Made by a program: the position numbers and the translations under genes. Below the pieces are notes generated by a model that was not told the DNA's origin, did no database searches, and saw only the letters and a list, made by a program, of their open reading frames with translations. Shown here piece by piece: positions 1 through 9,231 of a stretch of 36,030 bases of DNA. This DNA comes from Salinarchaeum sp. (GTDB taxonomy: Archaea; Halobacteriota; Halobacteria; Halobacteriales; QS-1-68-20): the NCBI GenBank assembly GCA_007122875.1, contig SKSS01000010.1, positions 1 to 36,030 of the forward strand. Direction: 5' to 3'. How positions within the stretch are numbered: position 1 is the first letter of the stretch; each line of letters opens with the position of its first letter.

Positions 1-1245
1 TACTACCACGCGCTGGATGAGATCGACGACGAACCGGCCGACGAGCGACCGGACTTCGAAGCGGAGATCGAAAAGCGCGAACGAATCATCGCCCAGCAGG
101 AGGGGGCGATCGAGTCGTTCGGCGAGCAGGCAGCCGCCGAGCGGGAGCGAGCCGAGGCGCTGTACGCGAACTACGACCTCGTCGACGAGGTGCTCTCGAC
201 GGTTCGCTCCGCCCGCGAATCCGGCCACGACTGGGACGAGATCGAAGCCCGCCTCGACGAGGGAGCCGAACGCGGCATTCCGGCCGCGGAGGCGGTCGTC
301 AGCGTCGACAGCGACGGGGGAACGGTGACGATGGCGCTCGACGACCGTGAGGTCGCAGTCGACCCGTCGATGGGCGTCGAGCGGAACGCCGACGAGCGGT
401 ACACGGAGGCGAAACGAATCGAGGAGAAAGCCGAGGGCGCTCGCGAAGCCGTCGAGGCGACCCGTCGGGAACTCGCGTCGATCGAAGCCGACCGGGATGC
501 CTGGGACGCCGCGGAGAACGGACCGAGCGACGACGAATCGGACGAGCAACGGGAGGTCGACTGGCTCTCGCGGTCGTCGGTACCCGTCCGCACGCCGGAT
601 CACTGGTACGAGCGGTTCCGCTGGTTCCGGACGACCGACGGCTTTCTTGTGATCGGCGGGCGGAACGCCGACGAGAACGAGGAGATCGTCAAGAAGTATC
701 TCGATCCGTCGGATCTGTTCGTCCACTCACAGGCCCACGGCGGCCCGGCGACGGTGATCAAGGCGACCGAGCCGAACGAACCGGCCCGAGACGTAACGAT
801 TCCCGAGTCGACCCGCGAGCAAGCCGCCCGGTTCGCCGTCTCGTACTCGTCGGTCTGGAAGGACGGACGGTTCGAGGGCGACGCCTACGTCGTGGACGCA
901 GATCAGGTCTCGAAAACCGCCGAGAGCGGGGAGTACCTGGAGAAAGGCGGCTTCGCGATCCGCGGTGATCGAACCTACTACCGGGACGTGAGCGTCGGGG
1001 TCGCCGTGGGAATCACCTGCGAACCGGAGACGCGAGTGATCGGGGGACCGCCGGAGCCGATCCGCGATCGCGCCGAGACGTACGTGGAGGCACAGCCCGG
1101 CAAGTACGCCCAGAACGACGCCGCAAAACGGATCTACCGGACGTTTCGGGAACGGTTCGCGGACACGTCATTCGTCCGCCGGATCGCGAGCCCGGATCTG
1201 ATCCAGGAGTTTCTGCCGCCGGGCGGCAGCCGAATCCAGGAGTGA
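1..1245 (+). CDS. rqcH: NFACT family ribosome quality-control protein RqcH (5' end lies outside the window)
   Basis: The frame is open from base 1 through the listed ORF (190..1245). Coiled-coil-like N-terminal part, then an NFACT-R (DUF814)-like domain: WYERFRWFRTTDGFLVIGGRNADENEEIVKKYL..DLFVHSQAHGGPATVIK. Confidence 0.93.
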   Translation, partial: YYHALDEIDDEPADERPDFEAEIEKRERIIAQQEGAIESFGEQAAAERERAEALYANYDLVDEVLSTVRSARESGHDWDEIEARLDEGAERGIPAAEAVVSVDSDGGTVTMALDDREVAVDPSMGVERNADERYTEAKRIEEKAEGAREAVEATRRELASIEADRDAWDAAENGPSDDESDEQREVDWLSRSSVPVRTPDHWYERFRWFRTTDGFLVIGGRNADENEEIVKKYLDPSDLFVHSQAHGGPATVIKATEPNEPARDVTIPESTREQAARFAVSYSSVWKDGRFEGDAYVVDADQVSKTAESGEYLEKGGFAIRGDRTYYRDVSVGVAVGITCEPETRVIGGPPEPIRDRAETYVEAQPGKYAQNDAAKRIYRTFRERFADTSFVRRIASPDLIQEFLPPGGSRIQE

Positions 1246-1289
1246 CGGTGGCCCCGCACTTAAGTCTCGCTCCCCCTTACTGAAGCAAA

Positions 1290-2246
1290 ATGCTCTCCGA
1301 AGGGCTTTACTACCCGGCCCGTGGCGACGATGTCGTCGGAACGGCGCTCGTCGGCGGCGTACTCTGTCTGCTCACGGCCGTCTTCGCGCTGGCTGGGCTG
1401 GCTGCCCTCGTCGTCCCGCCTCTCGGCGTGATGCTGCTCGTGTTCGGGCTTGGAACGGCAGTCGTGCTGTTGGGGTACACCAGCCGACTGATGTCGGCGG
1501 TGGCGAACGGGCATCGGGAACCGCCCTCGTTCACTCGATGGGGGCGCCTCGTTCGAGACGGTGTTCGAGCGTTCGTCGCGCTCGTCGCCCTCTGGGTTCC
1601 GGTGGTGATCTTCGGCGGACTCGCGTTCGGCTCGGTCTACGCAGCGAGCGTCGCCGAGGAGCCGGCTTACGCGCTCGTCGCGGTGCTCCTCCTCCTACCG
1701 TTGATACTCATCGTCGGCGTGACGGCGTATCTCTCCCCGACCGTTCTGGCCGTCTCATCACGCGAGACGCGGGCCGTGGACGCGTTAGCGCCGAACCGAT
1801 TCGTTCGGGTCGGCGCGTCGGTCGCGTATCTGAAATCGTGGATTCTCGCCGGAGCGTTCCTCGCCGTCGTGCTGCCGGTCGCGCTCTTGCTGTCGATCCT
1901 GCTGGTCGGCGTCCCCCTCGTGTTCTACGCGCTCATGGTCGCGGCCGCACTGTGGGGGCAGGGATGTGGCATCGCGCTCTCGCTTCGCGAGCCGAGCGGA
2001 TCGGGCGATTCGATCGGTCCCGTCGACCGCGAGGAGTTCGTTCGCGGTCTCGATGTGCCCGTTGGTGTCGACCGAACCGAGTTCGTTCGGAGCGTCCCCC
2101 ACAACGGCCGGACCACCGCCGAGCGGCGATCGGTCGTTGCCCGGCAGCCGAACGCCACCGAAACGGGCGAGCGAGAGCGAGAACGGAAACCGGATCACCG
2201 AGGGCGACCGACAGACGACCGGTCGGAGGACTGCTCGAAGGTATGA
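1290..2246 (+). CDS. DUF4013-like multi-pass membrane protein with hydrophilic C-terminal tail
   Basis: Starts [28 protein letters not shown], several hydrophobic segments, then a polar tail of about 85 aa. Confidence 0.8.
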   Translation: MLSEGLYYPARGDDVVGTALVGGVLCLLTAVFALAGLAALVVPPLGVMLLVFGLGTAVVLLGYTSRLMSAVANGHREPPSFTRWGRLVRDGVRAFVALVALWVPVVIFGGLAFGSVYAASVAEEPAYALVAVLLLLPLILIVGVTAYLSPTVLAVSSRETRAVDALAPNRFVRVGASVAYLKSWILAGAFLAVVLPVALLLSILLVGVPLVFYALMVAAALWGQGCGIALSLREPSGSGDSIGPVDREEFVRGLDVPVGVDRTEFVRSVPHNGRTTAERRSVVARQPNATETGERERERKPDHRGRPTDDRSEDCSKV

Positions 2247-3013
2247 CGGCCGAACGCGACTCGACGGTTCACGACGCCGTTCGGTACCCGCTTCGGGGGG
2301 AGGATGCGATCGGAACGCTGCTGATTGGTGGGCTGCTCGTGTCGCTGTGGCTGGGGGCGGCTACGACCGCTGCGCTCGCGACGGCAGCCGACCCGCGCAG
2401 CGGTGCCGTCGTCGCGCTCCCGACGCTCCCCGTCGTCGGCGGGTCGTGGCTCCTGCTTCTCGGCTTCCTCGTGGCGTGCCTTCGTCGGAGCGCCAACGGA
2501 CGGGACGAACCGCCTCGGTTCGACTCGTGGGGGCAGTTACTGCTCGATGGACTACGGGGGACGGTCGTCGTTGCGGCGTTCGCGCTCCCGATTCTCGTCG
2601 TGTTCGCCATCACGGCGGCCGCTCCCACCGTTGCGCCCACCGTCCCGGCGTCGGCACTCGGCCCGCTGGAGCCGGTTTCCTCGTGGGTTCCGGTCGTTCA
2701 ACCGTGGGTGCCATTCGTGGGCGCGGGGCTGTTCGCTGCCGGCGTGTCGTACCCTGCGGCGGTCGTGCTGTGTGCGATGTCGATCGGCGGCCTTCGAGCG
2801 ATGGGATCGGTGCAGTCGATCGCGGCCGGTGGCACGGTCGAGTTCACGGTCGCCTGGCTGGGTTCCCTCGTGGCGACGGTGCTGGTGATCGTCGTGGCGA
2901 CGCCCCTTCTCGTCCTGTTTGTCGGTGCCGTCGCGATGTTCTACGTTCCGATGGCTGCGAGTCGGTTGCTGGGGCGGGCCTATCGTTCAGGGCTCGCCGC
3001 GCCGCCGGGATAG
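2243..3013 (+). CDS. DUF4013-like membrane protein, tandem paralogue of the preceding gene
   Basis: ATG at 2243 overlaps the upstream stop (ATGA). [37 protein letters not shown] aligns with the N-terminus of the preceding protein. Same frame as the 1538..3013 ORF but starting internally. Confidence 0.82.
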   Translation: MTAERDSTVHDAVRYPLRGEDAIGTLLIGGLLVSLWLGAATTAALATAADPRSGAVVALPTLPVVGGSWLLLLGFLVACLRRSANGRDEPPRFDSWGQLLLDGLRGTVVVAAFALPILVVFAITAAAPTVAPTVPASALGPLEPVSSWVPVVQPWVPFVGAGLFAAGVSYPAAVVLCAMSIGGLRAMGSVQSIAAGGTVEFTVAWLGSLVATVLVIVVATPLLVLFVGAVAMFYVPMAASRLLGRAYRSGLAAPPG

Positions 3014-3048
3014 CAGGGCACTTACCGCTCGGCCTCCACCCACCCGAC

Positions 3049-4116
3049 ATGCAAGTACGCGACCGCGAGCACCTCGAGGGCGGGCGCGAGCGGTGGACGG
3101 TCGTCCCCGAGACCGTCGACGACCTCTGGCACCTCCATCACGTCATCGAACCCGGTGACCGCGTGGCGGGCGATACGACCCGCCGGATCCGTCGGAACGA
3201 CGACGACATGCGCGATACGGGCGGCGAGCGAGAGCACCTCTGGGTCGCACTCGATGTCGACGACGCGGAGTTTCATCGCTTCGCCAACCGCCTCCGGGTG
3301 AGCGGCCTGATCGACGCCTGTTCGCGCGAGGACCAACTCGGACAGCACCACACGATCAACGTCGAGACCACCGACGAGATCGAGATCGAAAAGCGGTTCA
3401 AACCCGATCAGCGTGATCGGATCGAGGAGGCGATCGAGGCGACGGACGTACCGTCGGTCGCGATCGCCACGGTCGAGGAGGGGCAAGCCCACGTCCACTC
3501 GATCGCCCAGCACGGCACCGAAGAGCGCGCCCGGATCACCGGCACGACCGGGAAAGGCGAGTACGCACGGGGTCGCGACGAACTGTTCGCCGAACTCGCG
3601 ACCGTACTCGGCCGGCTCGACGCCGACGCGATCGTCCTCGCTGGCCCGGGGTTCACCAAAGAGGACGCCTACAAGTACGCCGTCGAATCGGATCCCGAAC
3701 TCGCCGACCGTCTTCGGACTGTCGACACCAGCTCCGTCGGCGACCGCGGCGTCCACGAGGTGCTCAAGCGCGGGGCGATCGACGAGATTCAAGAGGAGAC
3801 CAGAATCGCCCGAGAGGCCGAGTTGATCGACGAACTCACCGAACGGATCGCCACGGACGAGACGGCGACCTACGGTCCCGAGTCGGTCGCGGAGGCCACC
3901 GAGTTCGGAGCCGTCGAGGAACTGCTCGTCCTCGACGAGCGCCTCCGCGAGGAGCGATCCGGACGGGGCGAGTGGGGAATCGACGCCGACGAGATCGTCG
4001 AGCGCGTCGAACAGCAAGGCGGCGAGGTAACCGTGTTCTCCTCAGAGTTCGACCCCGGACGGCAACTCGCCAACCTCGGCGGGATCGCCGCAATCCTCCG
4101 GTATCGGCTCGGATAG
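3049..4116 (+). CDS. pelA: mRNA surveillance protein pelota (Dom34)
   Basis: [39 protein letters not shown]...; C-terminal [32 protein letters not shown] is typical of archaeal pelota. Confidence 0.95.
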   Translation: MQVRDREHLEGGRERWTVVPETVDDLWHLHHVIEPGDRVAGDTTRRIRRNDDDMRDTGGEREHLWVALDVDDAEFHRFANRLRVSGLIDACSREDQLGQHHTINVETTDEIEIEKRFKPDQRDRIEEAIEATDVPSVAIATVEEGQAHVHSIAQHGTEERARITGTTGKGEYARGRDELFAELATVLGRLDADAIVLAGPGFTKEDAYKYAVESDPELADRLRTVDTSSVGDRGVHEVLKRGAIDEIQEETRIAREAELIDELTERIATDETATYGPESVAEATEFGAVEELLVLDERLREERSGRGEWGIDADEIVERVEQQGGEVTVFSSEFDPGRQLANLGGIAAILRYRLG

Positions 4117-4160
4117 CGCGCGGGGATCCTTCGGTATCGGCTCGGGTCGAACGGTGAGCG

Positions 4161-4748
4161 TCAGGCGCGGGCGTCGGCATCCTCGCCTTCGACCGCGTCG
4201 GGTTCCGTCGTCTCACTTTCGGGATCTGCCGTCTCGTCCTCGGGTGCTGGCGTCTCGCCTTCGGATGCGACCGTTTCGGCGGTAGTCTCCGCGTCCCCGT
4301 CCTCGTCATCCGTGGCCTCGCCGACGCGAACCGTCAGAACCGGTACTGACGCGGTGCGGACGACCCGCTCGGCGACGCTCCCGAGCAACAGCCGATCGAT
4401 TCCACCGCGGCCGTGTGTCCCCATCACGATCAGGTCAGCACCGATCGCGTTGGCGTACCGGACGATCTCGCCGCTCGGCGTCCCGTCGCGGACGGCTCCC
4501 TCGACGGGCACGTTCCGTTTCGCGGCGAGGTCGCGGACCCGATCGATCGCCTCCTCTCCCTCCGATCTGAGGACGTTGTTGAGACCGTCCCAGGAGGTCT
4601 CCATCGGCAGGCTGGCGAACCCTGCGGTGTTGACGACGTAGACGGCGTGGAGCGTCGCGTCGTGGGTGGCCGCGAGATCGACGGCGTGTTCGATCGCCCG
4701 GTCGACGCCCACCGAGCCGTCCGTCGGGACGAGGATCCGCCCGTACAT
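4161..4748 (-). CDS. Universal stress protein (UspA family) with acidic C-terminal tail
   Basis: MYGRILVPTDGSVGVDRAIEHAVDLA...; nucleotide-binding motif GTHGRGGIDRLLLGSVAERVV. Confidence 0.93.
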   Translation of the reverse strand: MYGRILVPTDGSVGVDRAIEHAVDLAATHDATLHAVYVVNTAGFASLPMETSWDGLNNVLRSEGEEAIDRVRDLAAKRNVPVEGAVRDGTPSGEIVRYANAIGADLIVMGTHGRGGIDRLLLGSVAERVVRTASVPVLTVRVGEATDDEDGDAETTAETVASEGETPAPEDETADPESETTEPDAVEGEDADARA

Positions 4749-4830
4749 TGGGAATCGGTATCAATTGACGATGCACGCTAATAACTGTTCCCCGGATCGG
4801 CCGTCGGTGGACGGCGATTCGCCGACCACG

Positions 4831-5844
4831 CTACCGCACCGTCTTCACCACGTCGGCGCGGTCGGCGCGTCGGACCACTGCGCGAACGGGATCCTTGACG
4901 CCGACGAGGTTGTCCGAGGTTCCGTCGAGGACGGTGAGCGTTGCCGCTCGTCCGGGTTCGATCACGCCACAGTCCAGGCCCGCGAGTTCTGCGCCCGCGA
5001 CCGTGGCCGCCCGGAGAACCTCCCGGGCGTCGAGGTCGGCCAGCGACCACAGCGTGGCCATCTCCCGGAACATCGACGGCGAGCACGTCATCACGTTATC
5101 GGTGCCGAGCGCGAGCGTCGTCCGTTCGTGGAGGTCGTCGATCGGAGCCGTCCCCACGTCCGTCGCCAGGTTCGACCGCGGACAGAGCACGATCGGCACG
5201 CCCTGACGCTCGATCCGATCCAGGTGGTCCGGTTCGGGGTGGACCACGTGAACGAGAAAGTCGGGTTCGAGATCGAGCGCCGGATCGAGGTCCCGGGCGT
5301 TCACCTCCCCTGCGTGAATGCCGAACGGCTTGTCGGCCTCCCGGGCGGCTTCGCGAGCGGTCGAAAAGTCCGCGTCCGCCGCGCCGCTCGCACCGTAGCC
5401 GTCGGCGGTGTCGAGGACGGCGGGATCACCCCGGCCGAAGGCGAGTCCCCGGATCGGCAGGTCGGCGACCGCCTCGCGGAGCGCGGTCACGCCGTCCGGT
5501 CCGCCCTCGCGGAAGTCGAGAAACGCAGCGGTTCCGGTCTCGCTCATCAGCCGGGCGGACGAGTGCATGCCGGCGACGAGTTCGGATCGGTCGGCGGCCC
5601 GGAGCAGACGGTGTTTCAGCCCGTCCGGCGGCGCGACGAGTTCTTCGAGCGTCAACCCGGCACCCGCATCCTTCGCGATCGAGTCGCCGACGTGCGTGTG
5701 TGCGTTGACGAACGCCGGGACGACGATCCGCTCGCTCTCGACACGCTCCTCCTCGATCGCTGTGATCTCGCCGTCGTCGATCACGACCCGTCCCTCGATC
5801 GGTTCGAACGACCGTCCCCGAAGCACCGTTCCCTCGACGATCAC
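4831..5844 (-). CDS. Amidohydrolase family protein (metal-dependent hydrolase/deaminase-like)
   Basis: FVNAHTHVGDS, FGIHAGEV, CPRSNLATDVGTAP, ALGTDNVMT motifs. Confidence 0.9.
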   Translation of the reverse strand: MIVEGTVLRGRSFEPIEGRVVIDDGEITAIEEERVESERIVVPAFVNAHTHVGDSIAKDAGAGLTLEELVAPPDGLKHRLLRAADRSELVAGMHSSARLMSETGTAAFLDFREGGPDGVTALREAVADLPIRGLAFGRGDPAVLDTADGYGASGAADADFSTAREAAREADKPFGIHAGEVNARDLDPALDLEPDFLVHVVHPEPDHLDRIERQGVPIVLCPRSNLATDVGTAPIDDLHERTTLALGTDNVMTCSPSMFREMATLWSLADLDAREVLRAATVAGAELAGLDCGVIEPGRAATLTVLDGTSDNLVGVKDPVRAVVRRADRADVVKTVR

Positions 5845-5903
5845 GGATCGAGTGGGTCGCTCCCGGCACTAAACGGCGTCGGTCGCGGACGATTCGCCGT
5901 CGC

Positions 5904-7127
5904 TCACTCGAACTCGTCGAGTCGCGTGTGGACGCCCCGCCGGGTCTCGGAGACGAGCGTCCCGTCGGTCTCCAGGCCCAGGACTCGCTCGGCGGAGCGC
6001 CCAACCCGGTCGGTCGCGCCTTCGGGGGCGTACACGCCGAGTCGCCACTGGGCGTGCTGAGCGGTTCGCAGCGCCTCCACCAGTGGTGACTGCCGATCGA
6101 GTCGTCTGGTCTCGCCGCCGACCATCACCCGCGTACTTGACTCGCGCATCGTCGGACGGCCGGGCACGTCGACGATCACGTCGGTCGGCCCGACGTTCGC
6201 GTCGGCGGCGATCTCCGCTTCGAACTCGCGGACCGTCTCGAAGTCCGCGTCGATGATGGTCTCCGGAACGTCGTCGATCTCGGCCCAGACCGCCCGCTTG
6301 TGGAGGTTCCGTTCGGCGATCTGCGCGGCGGCGTCGGCGGTCGCCTCGCAGTTTCGGAGCGCGACGAGCAGGTCGTGATCGTCCATCCGGCGGAGGCGAT
6401 CCGCGTCGAGGCCGGTCTCGTCGAGCAGTCGTCCGGTCGCCCGCCGGAGGGTAGCCTTGCTGATCCGCGCGACGTGGTGTTTGTACACGGTCGCGTTCAT
6501 CAGCGCCCGAGCGAGCAGCAGGCTCTCGGCGGTCTGGACGTTCCCCTCCGCGAGGACGAGTTCGCCGTCGTGGAACGTGAGTTCGCGCACCAGCCGTCCG
6601 TGATCGATCGTGCCGTAGGGTACGCCGGTGTGGTGGGCGTCCCTGACGAGGTAGTCCATCCGATCGACATCGAGTTCGCCGGAGACGATCGCGCCGTAGC
6701 GGCCCTCACCGGAGACGAGTTCGGCGATCCGATCGGGGTTCAACCCGTGCTCGGAGAGAACCCTGGCGACGGCACCCGTCCCGAGCAGATCGTCGACATC
6801 GTCGTGGTACTGGCCCGTCTCATGGTGGACGATCGGTTCGACGTTGTGGCTGAACGGGGTGTGGCCGACGTCGTGGAGCATCGCGGCCGCTCGGATCCGT
6901 TCGGCGGCTTTTCCTTCGATCCCGAGGTGATCGAGCGCGCGGTCGGCGAGGTGGTAGACGCCGATCGAGTGCTCGAACCGGGTGTGGTTCGCGCTCGGAT
7001 AGACCAGGCTGACCGTCCCGAGCTGGGAGACGTGGCGGAGTCGCTGGACTGCGGGCGTGTCCAGTAGATCCCTGGCCACGCCGTCGATCGAGACGTGATC
7101 GTGGACCGCGTCCTTGATCGTCTTCAT
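5904..7127 (-). CDS. HD domain-containing phosphohydrolase
   Basis: Start chosen at MKTIKDAVHDHVSIDG inside the longer ORF. TRFEHSIGVYHLA and AAMLHDVGHTPFSHN motifs. TTTTATA box about 25-30 nt upstream on the minus strand. Confidence 0.92.
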   Translation of the reverse strand: MKTIKDAVHDHVSIDGVARDLLDTPAVQRLRHVSQLGTVSLVYPSANHTRFEHSIGVYHLADRALDHLGIEGKAAERIRAAAMLHDVGHTPFSHNVEPIVHHETGQYHDDVDDLLGTGAVARVLSEHGLNPDRIAELVSGEGRYGAIVSGELDVDRMDYLVRDAHHTGVPYGTIDHGRLVRELTFHDGELVLAEGNVQTAESLLLARALMNATVYKHHVARISKATLRRATGRLLDETGLDADRLRRMDDHDLLVALRNCEATADAAAQIAERNLHKRAVWAEIDDVPETIIDADFETVREFEAEIAADANVGPTDVIVDVPGRPTMRESSTRVMVGGETRRLDRQSPLVEALRTAQHAQWRLGVYAPEGATDRVGRSAERVLGLETDGTLVSETRRGVHTRLDEFE

Positions 7128-7253
7128 TACCCCGCCTACGGCGCGTTCGTATAAAAGGCTGGACGTGTGTACCTGGTCGGGATCGACGGAGATCGGTCGG
7201 GCTGACTGCTGATCGATCGTCCTGCAGTGACGAAGACGGCGTCCACAACGCTT

Positions 7254-7277
7254 GTATGCAATGGACACATAGCATAC
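7254..7277. promoter_or_regulatory. Inverted repeat GTATGC-N12-GCATAC upstream of the UPF0175 gene (candidate operator)
   Basis: GTATGC at 7254-7259 and GCATAC at 7272-7277, 3 nt before the ATG at 7281. Confidence 0.4.
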
Positions 7278-7280
7278 GGC

Positions 7281-7571
7281 ATGGGAACGATCTCCGCGCG
7301 AGTGCCCGACGATCTCGAGGCAGCGTTGGCGGCGTACGTCGACGAGGAGAATCTCGATCGAAGTACTGCGGTCCGAAAGCTCCTCACCGAGGGGCTCTCC
7401 GAATGGCGAGTCGAGCGGGCACTCAACCAGCTCGAGGCAGGTGAGGTGAGCTTCAGCCGGGCCGCCGAACTCGCCGACGTGTCCGTGTGGGAACTGTCCC
7501 GGCTGGCGAAAGAGCGAGAGGTGACCTGGGTGTCGTCGGACCATCTCGGTGACGACCTCGACGATCTCTGA
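7281..7571 (+). CDS. UPF0175 family antitoxin-like protein with RHH-like N-terminus
   Basis: MGTISARVPDDLEAALAAYVDEENLDRSTAVRKLLTEGLSEWRVERALNQLEAGEVSFSRAAELADVSVWEL; overlaps the next gene by 1 nt. Confidence 0.82.
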   Translation: MGTISARVPDDLEAALAAYVDEENLDRSTAVRKLLTEGLSEWRVERALNQLEAGEVSFSRAAELADVSVWELSRLAKEREVTWVSSDHLGDDLDDL

Positions 7572-8110
7572 TGTACGTCCTCGATGCGACGCCGTTGATC
7601 TACCTCGCCAAGGTGGATCGACTCGCGCTCTTGACCCAACTCGATGCCGAGTGCGTCGTTCCCGAGCGGGTGTACGACGAGGTAGTGACGGCGGGGCTTG
7701 AGCGGGAGTACGCCGATGCGCGACGAATCGAAGCGCGGGTCGAGGACGGTGCACTCGCGGTTCGCACCGCCGAGCGTTCGCGGCTGTTCGATCGGGTCCG
7801 ATCTTCGACCGCGTTGAGTGACGCCGACGCCGCAGTTCTCGCGATGGCGTCGGCGAACGGGGGGATCGCCGTGATGGACGAGACCTACGGTCGATCGGTC
7901 GCCGAGACCGAAGGGATCGAGGCGCGCGGAACGGCGTATCTCGTCCTCGCGACCGCGAAGCAGGCGGAGCTTTCGACTGACGACGCACGGGCGACGATCG
8001 ATGCGATGCTTGACGCTGGCTGGTACTGTGCGCCGGACCTGTACGCACGGATCATTCGAACGATCGACGCACTCGATTCATCGGAAGCGAACGGGAACCG
8101 AGTCGACTGA
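7571..8110 (+). CDS. PIN-domain (DUF3368-like) toxin
   Basis: MYVLDATPLIYLAKVDRLALL..VPERVYDEVV..LSDADAAVLAMA..GGIAVMDETYGRSVAE keeps the PIN acidic residues. Paired with the UPF0175 gene. Confidence 0.85.
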   Translation: MYVLDATPLIYLAKVDRLALLTQLDAECVVPERVYDEVVTAGLEREYADARRIEARVEDGALAVRTAERSRLFDRVRSSTALSDADAAVLAMASANGGIAVMDETYGRSVAETEGIEARGTAYLVLATAKQAELSTDDARATIDAMLDAGWYCAPDLYARIIRTIDALDSSEANGNRVD

Positions 8111-8157
8111 CCGGGAACGAATGGGAACCGAGCATCTGCTGTCACGCGCGGGTTCGG

Positions 8158-8805
8158 TTACTCCGGCACGTCCCAGTACAGCACCACGCCGTCGTCTATC
8201 GGTTCGATGTCTCGGAGCGTGAGCGTCGGAAACCGCTCTTCGTCCACGAACCCGTCCCCGTCCACGAGCGTCGGGGCGTCCCGTCCGCCGATCACGGTGG
8301 GACCGACGAAGACGCGGAGTTCGTCGACCAGCCCGGCAGCGAACAGCGAGAAGAGCAGTTCGCCGCCCCCTTCGACCATCAGTTGCTCGATTCCGCGTTC
8401 GGCCAGCACGTCGAGCGCCGTGGAGAGATCGGTTCGTTCCTCGCCCGCGACGATCACCGTTGCCCCGGCCTGCGTGAGCGCCGCCCGGCGGTCGTCGGGG
8501 ATCGCGTCGGAGGCGAGAAGGTAGGTCGTCGCCCGGCCGTCGAGTATCCGTGCGTCGGTCGGGGTGCTGCCGCGCGAGTCGGCCACGACGCGGGCTGGAT
8601 TCGTCGACCCGTCGCGTTCGTCGTCGAGCGTGAGCGACGGATCGTCGGCGAGGACGGTCCCGACGCCGACCATCACGGCGTCGCTCTCCGCACGCAGCCG
8701 ATCGACGCGGGCGAAGTCCTCGGGACCGCTGATGGCGATCTGCTCGCGACGGCGCGATGAGAGCTTTCCGTCGACGCTGATCGCGGCGTTCACGACGACG
8801 TGCAT
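8158..8805 (-). CDS. arfC: 2,5-diamino-6-(ribosylamino)-4(3H)-pyrimidinone 5'-phosphate reductase (RibD C-terminal family)
   Basis: MHVVVNAAISVDGKLSSRRREQIAISGPEDFARVDRLRAESDAVMVGVGTVLADDPSLT; VEGGGELLFSLFAAGLVDELRVFVGPTVIGGRDAPT. Confidence 0.92.
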   Translation of the reverse strand: MHVVVNAAISVDGKLSSRRREQIAISGPEDFARVDRLRAESDAVMVGVGTVLADDPSLTLDDERDGSTNPARVVADSRGSTPTDARILDGRATTYLLASDAIPDDRRAALTQAGATVIVAGEERTDLSTALDVLAERGIEQLMVEGGGELLFSLFAAGLVDELRVFVGPTVIGGRDAPTLVDGDGFVDEERFPTLTLRDIEPIDDGVVLYWDVPE

Positions 8806-8937
8806 GGGCGAGATGGGAGGGGATGGCGAAAGGCGGTTTCGGTCCCGTCCGACCGGGGATCGGATTCGATTCGAGGGCGTGGGAACCTATCACGCTAGAC
8901 GGTAGTCCTATCGTGCTACCCCCGGTCGTACCATACC

Positions 8938-9198
8938 ATGTCGATGAGCACGACCATCGAAGACGGTGATGCGAGGACGGTCTCGCTGTCCGAGGCCGCC
9001 GTGATCGCCGTCGCGGACGAACGGGGGATCGATCCGACCGACCTCCCGCCGCTGTACGAGTTCGTCGATCCCGACGCGCTTGACGCCCTGTTCGAGGGGC
9101 GCTGTGAAATGGGCGGGGAGGTCCGGTTCACGCTGGACGGCTGTGTGGTCACGGTGTACGCCGACGGCCGCGTCGAAGCCGACCTCCCGGCCGAGTGA
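8938..9198 (+). CDS. HalOD1 output domain-containing small protein
   Basis: 86 aa: SEAAVIAVADERGIDPTDLPPLYEFVDPDALDALF..VRFTLDGCVVTVYADGRVEA. Confidence 0.88.
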   Translation: MSMSTTIEDGDARTVSLSEAAVIAVADERGIDPTDLPPLYEFVDPDALDALFEGRCEMGGEVRFTLDGCVVTVYADGRVEADLPAE

Positions 9199-9231
9199 CG
9201 CTCGGGGACAGCCGCTGGGTTCGGCTGCCGG

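Noticed and set aside
1538-3013. Long plus-strand ORF of 491 aa
   Set aside because: The first half is Arg/Ser-rich out-of-frame translation of the 1290..2246 gene; only the part from 2243 is a real gene.
3022-4017. 331-aa minus-strand ORF antisense to pelota
   Set aside because: High-GC antisense shadow ORF with no family resemblance; pelota on the plus strand is clear.
1966-4116. 716-aa ORF
   Set aside because: Upstream portion is a shadow frame of the DUF4013 genes; the genuine gene is pelota starting at 3049.
4666-6060. 464-aa plus-strand ORF opposite the amidohydrolase
   Set aside because: Antisense shadow with Arg/Asp-biased composition; the minus strand carries conserved amidohydrolase motifs.
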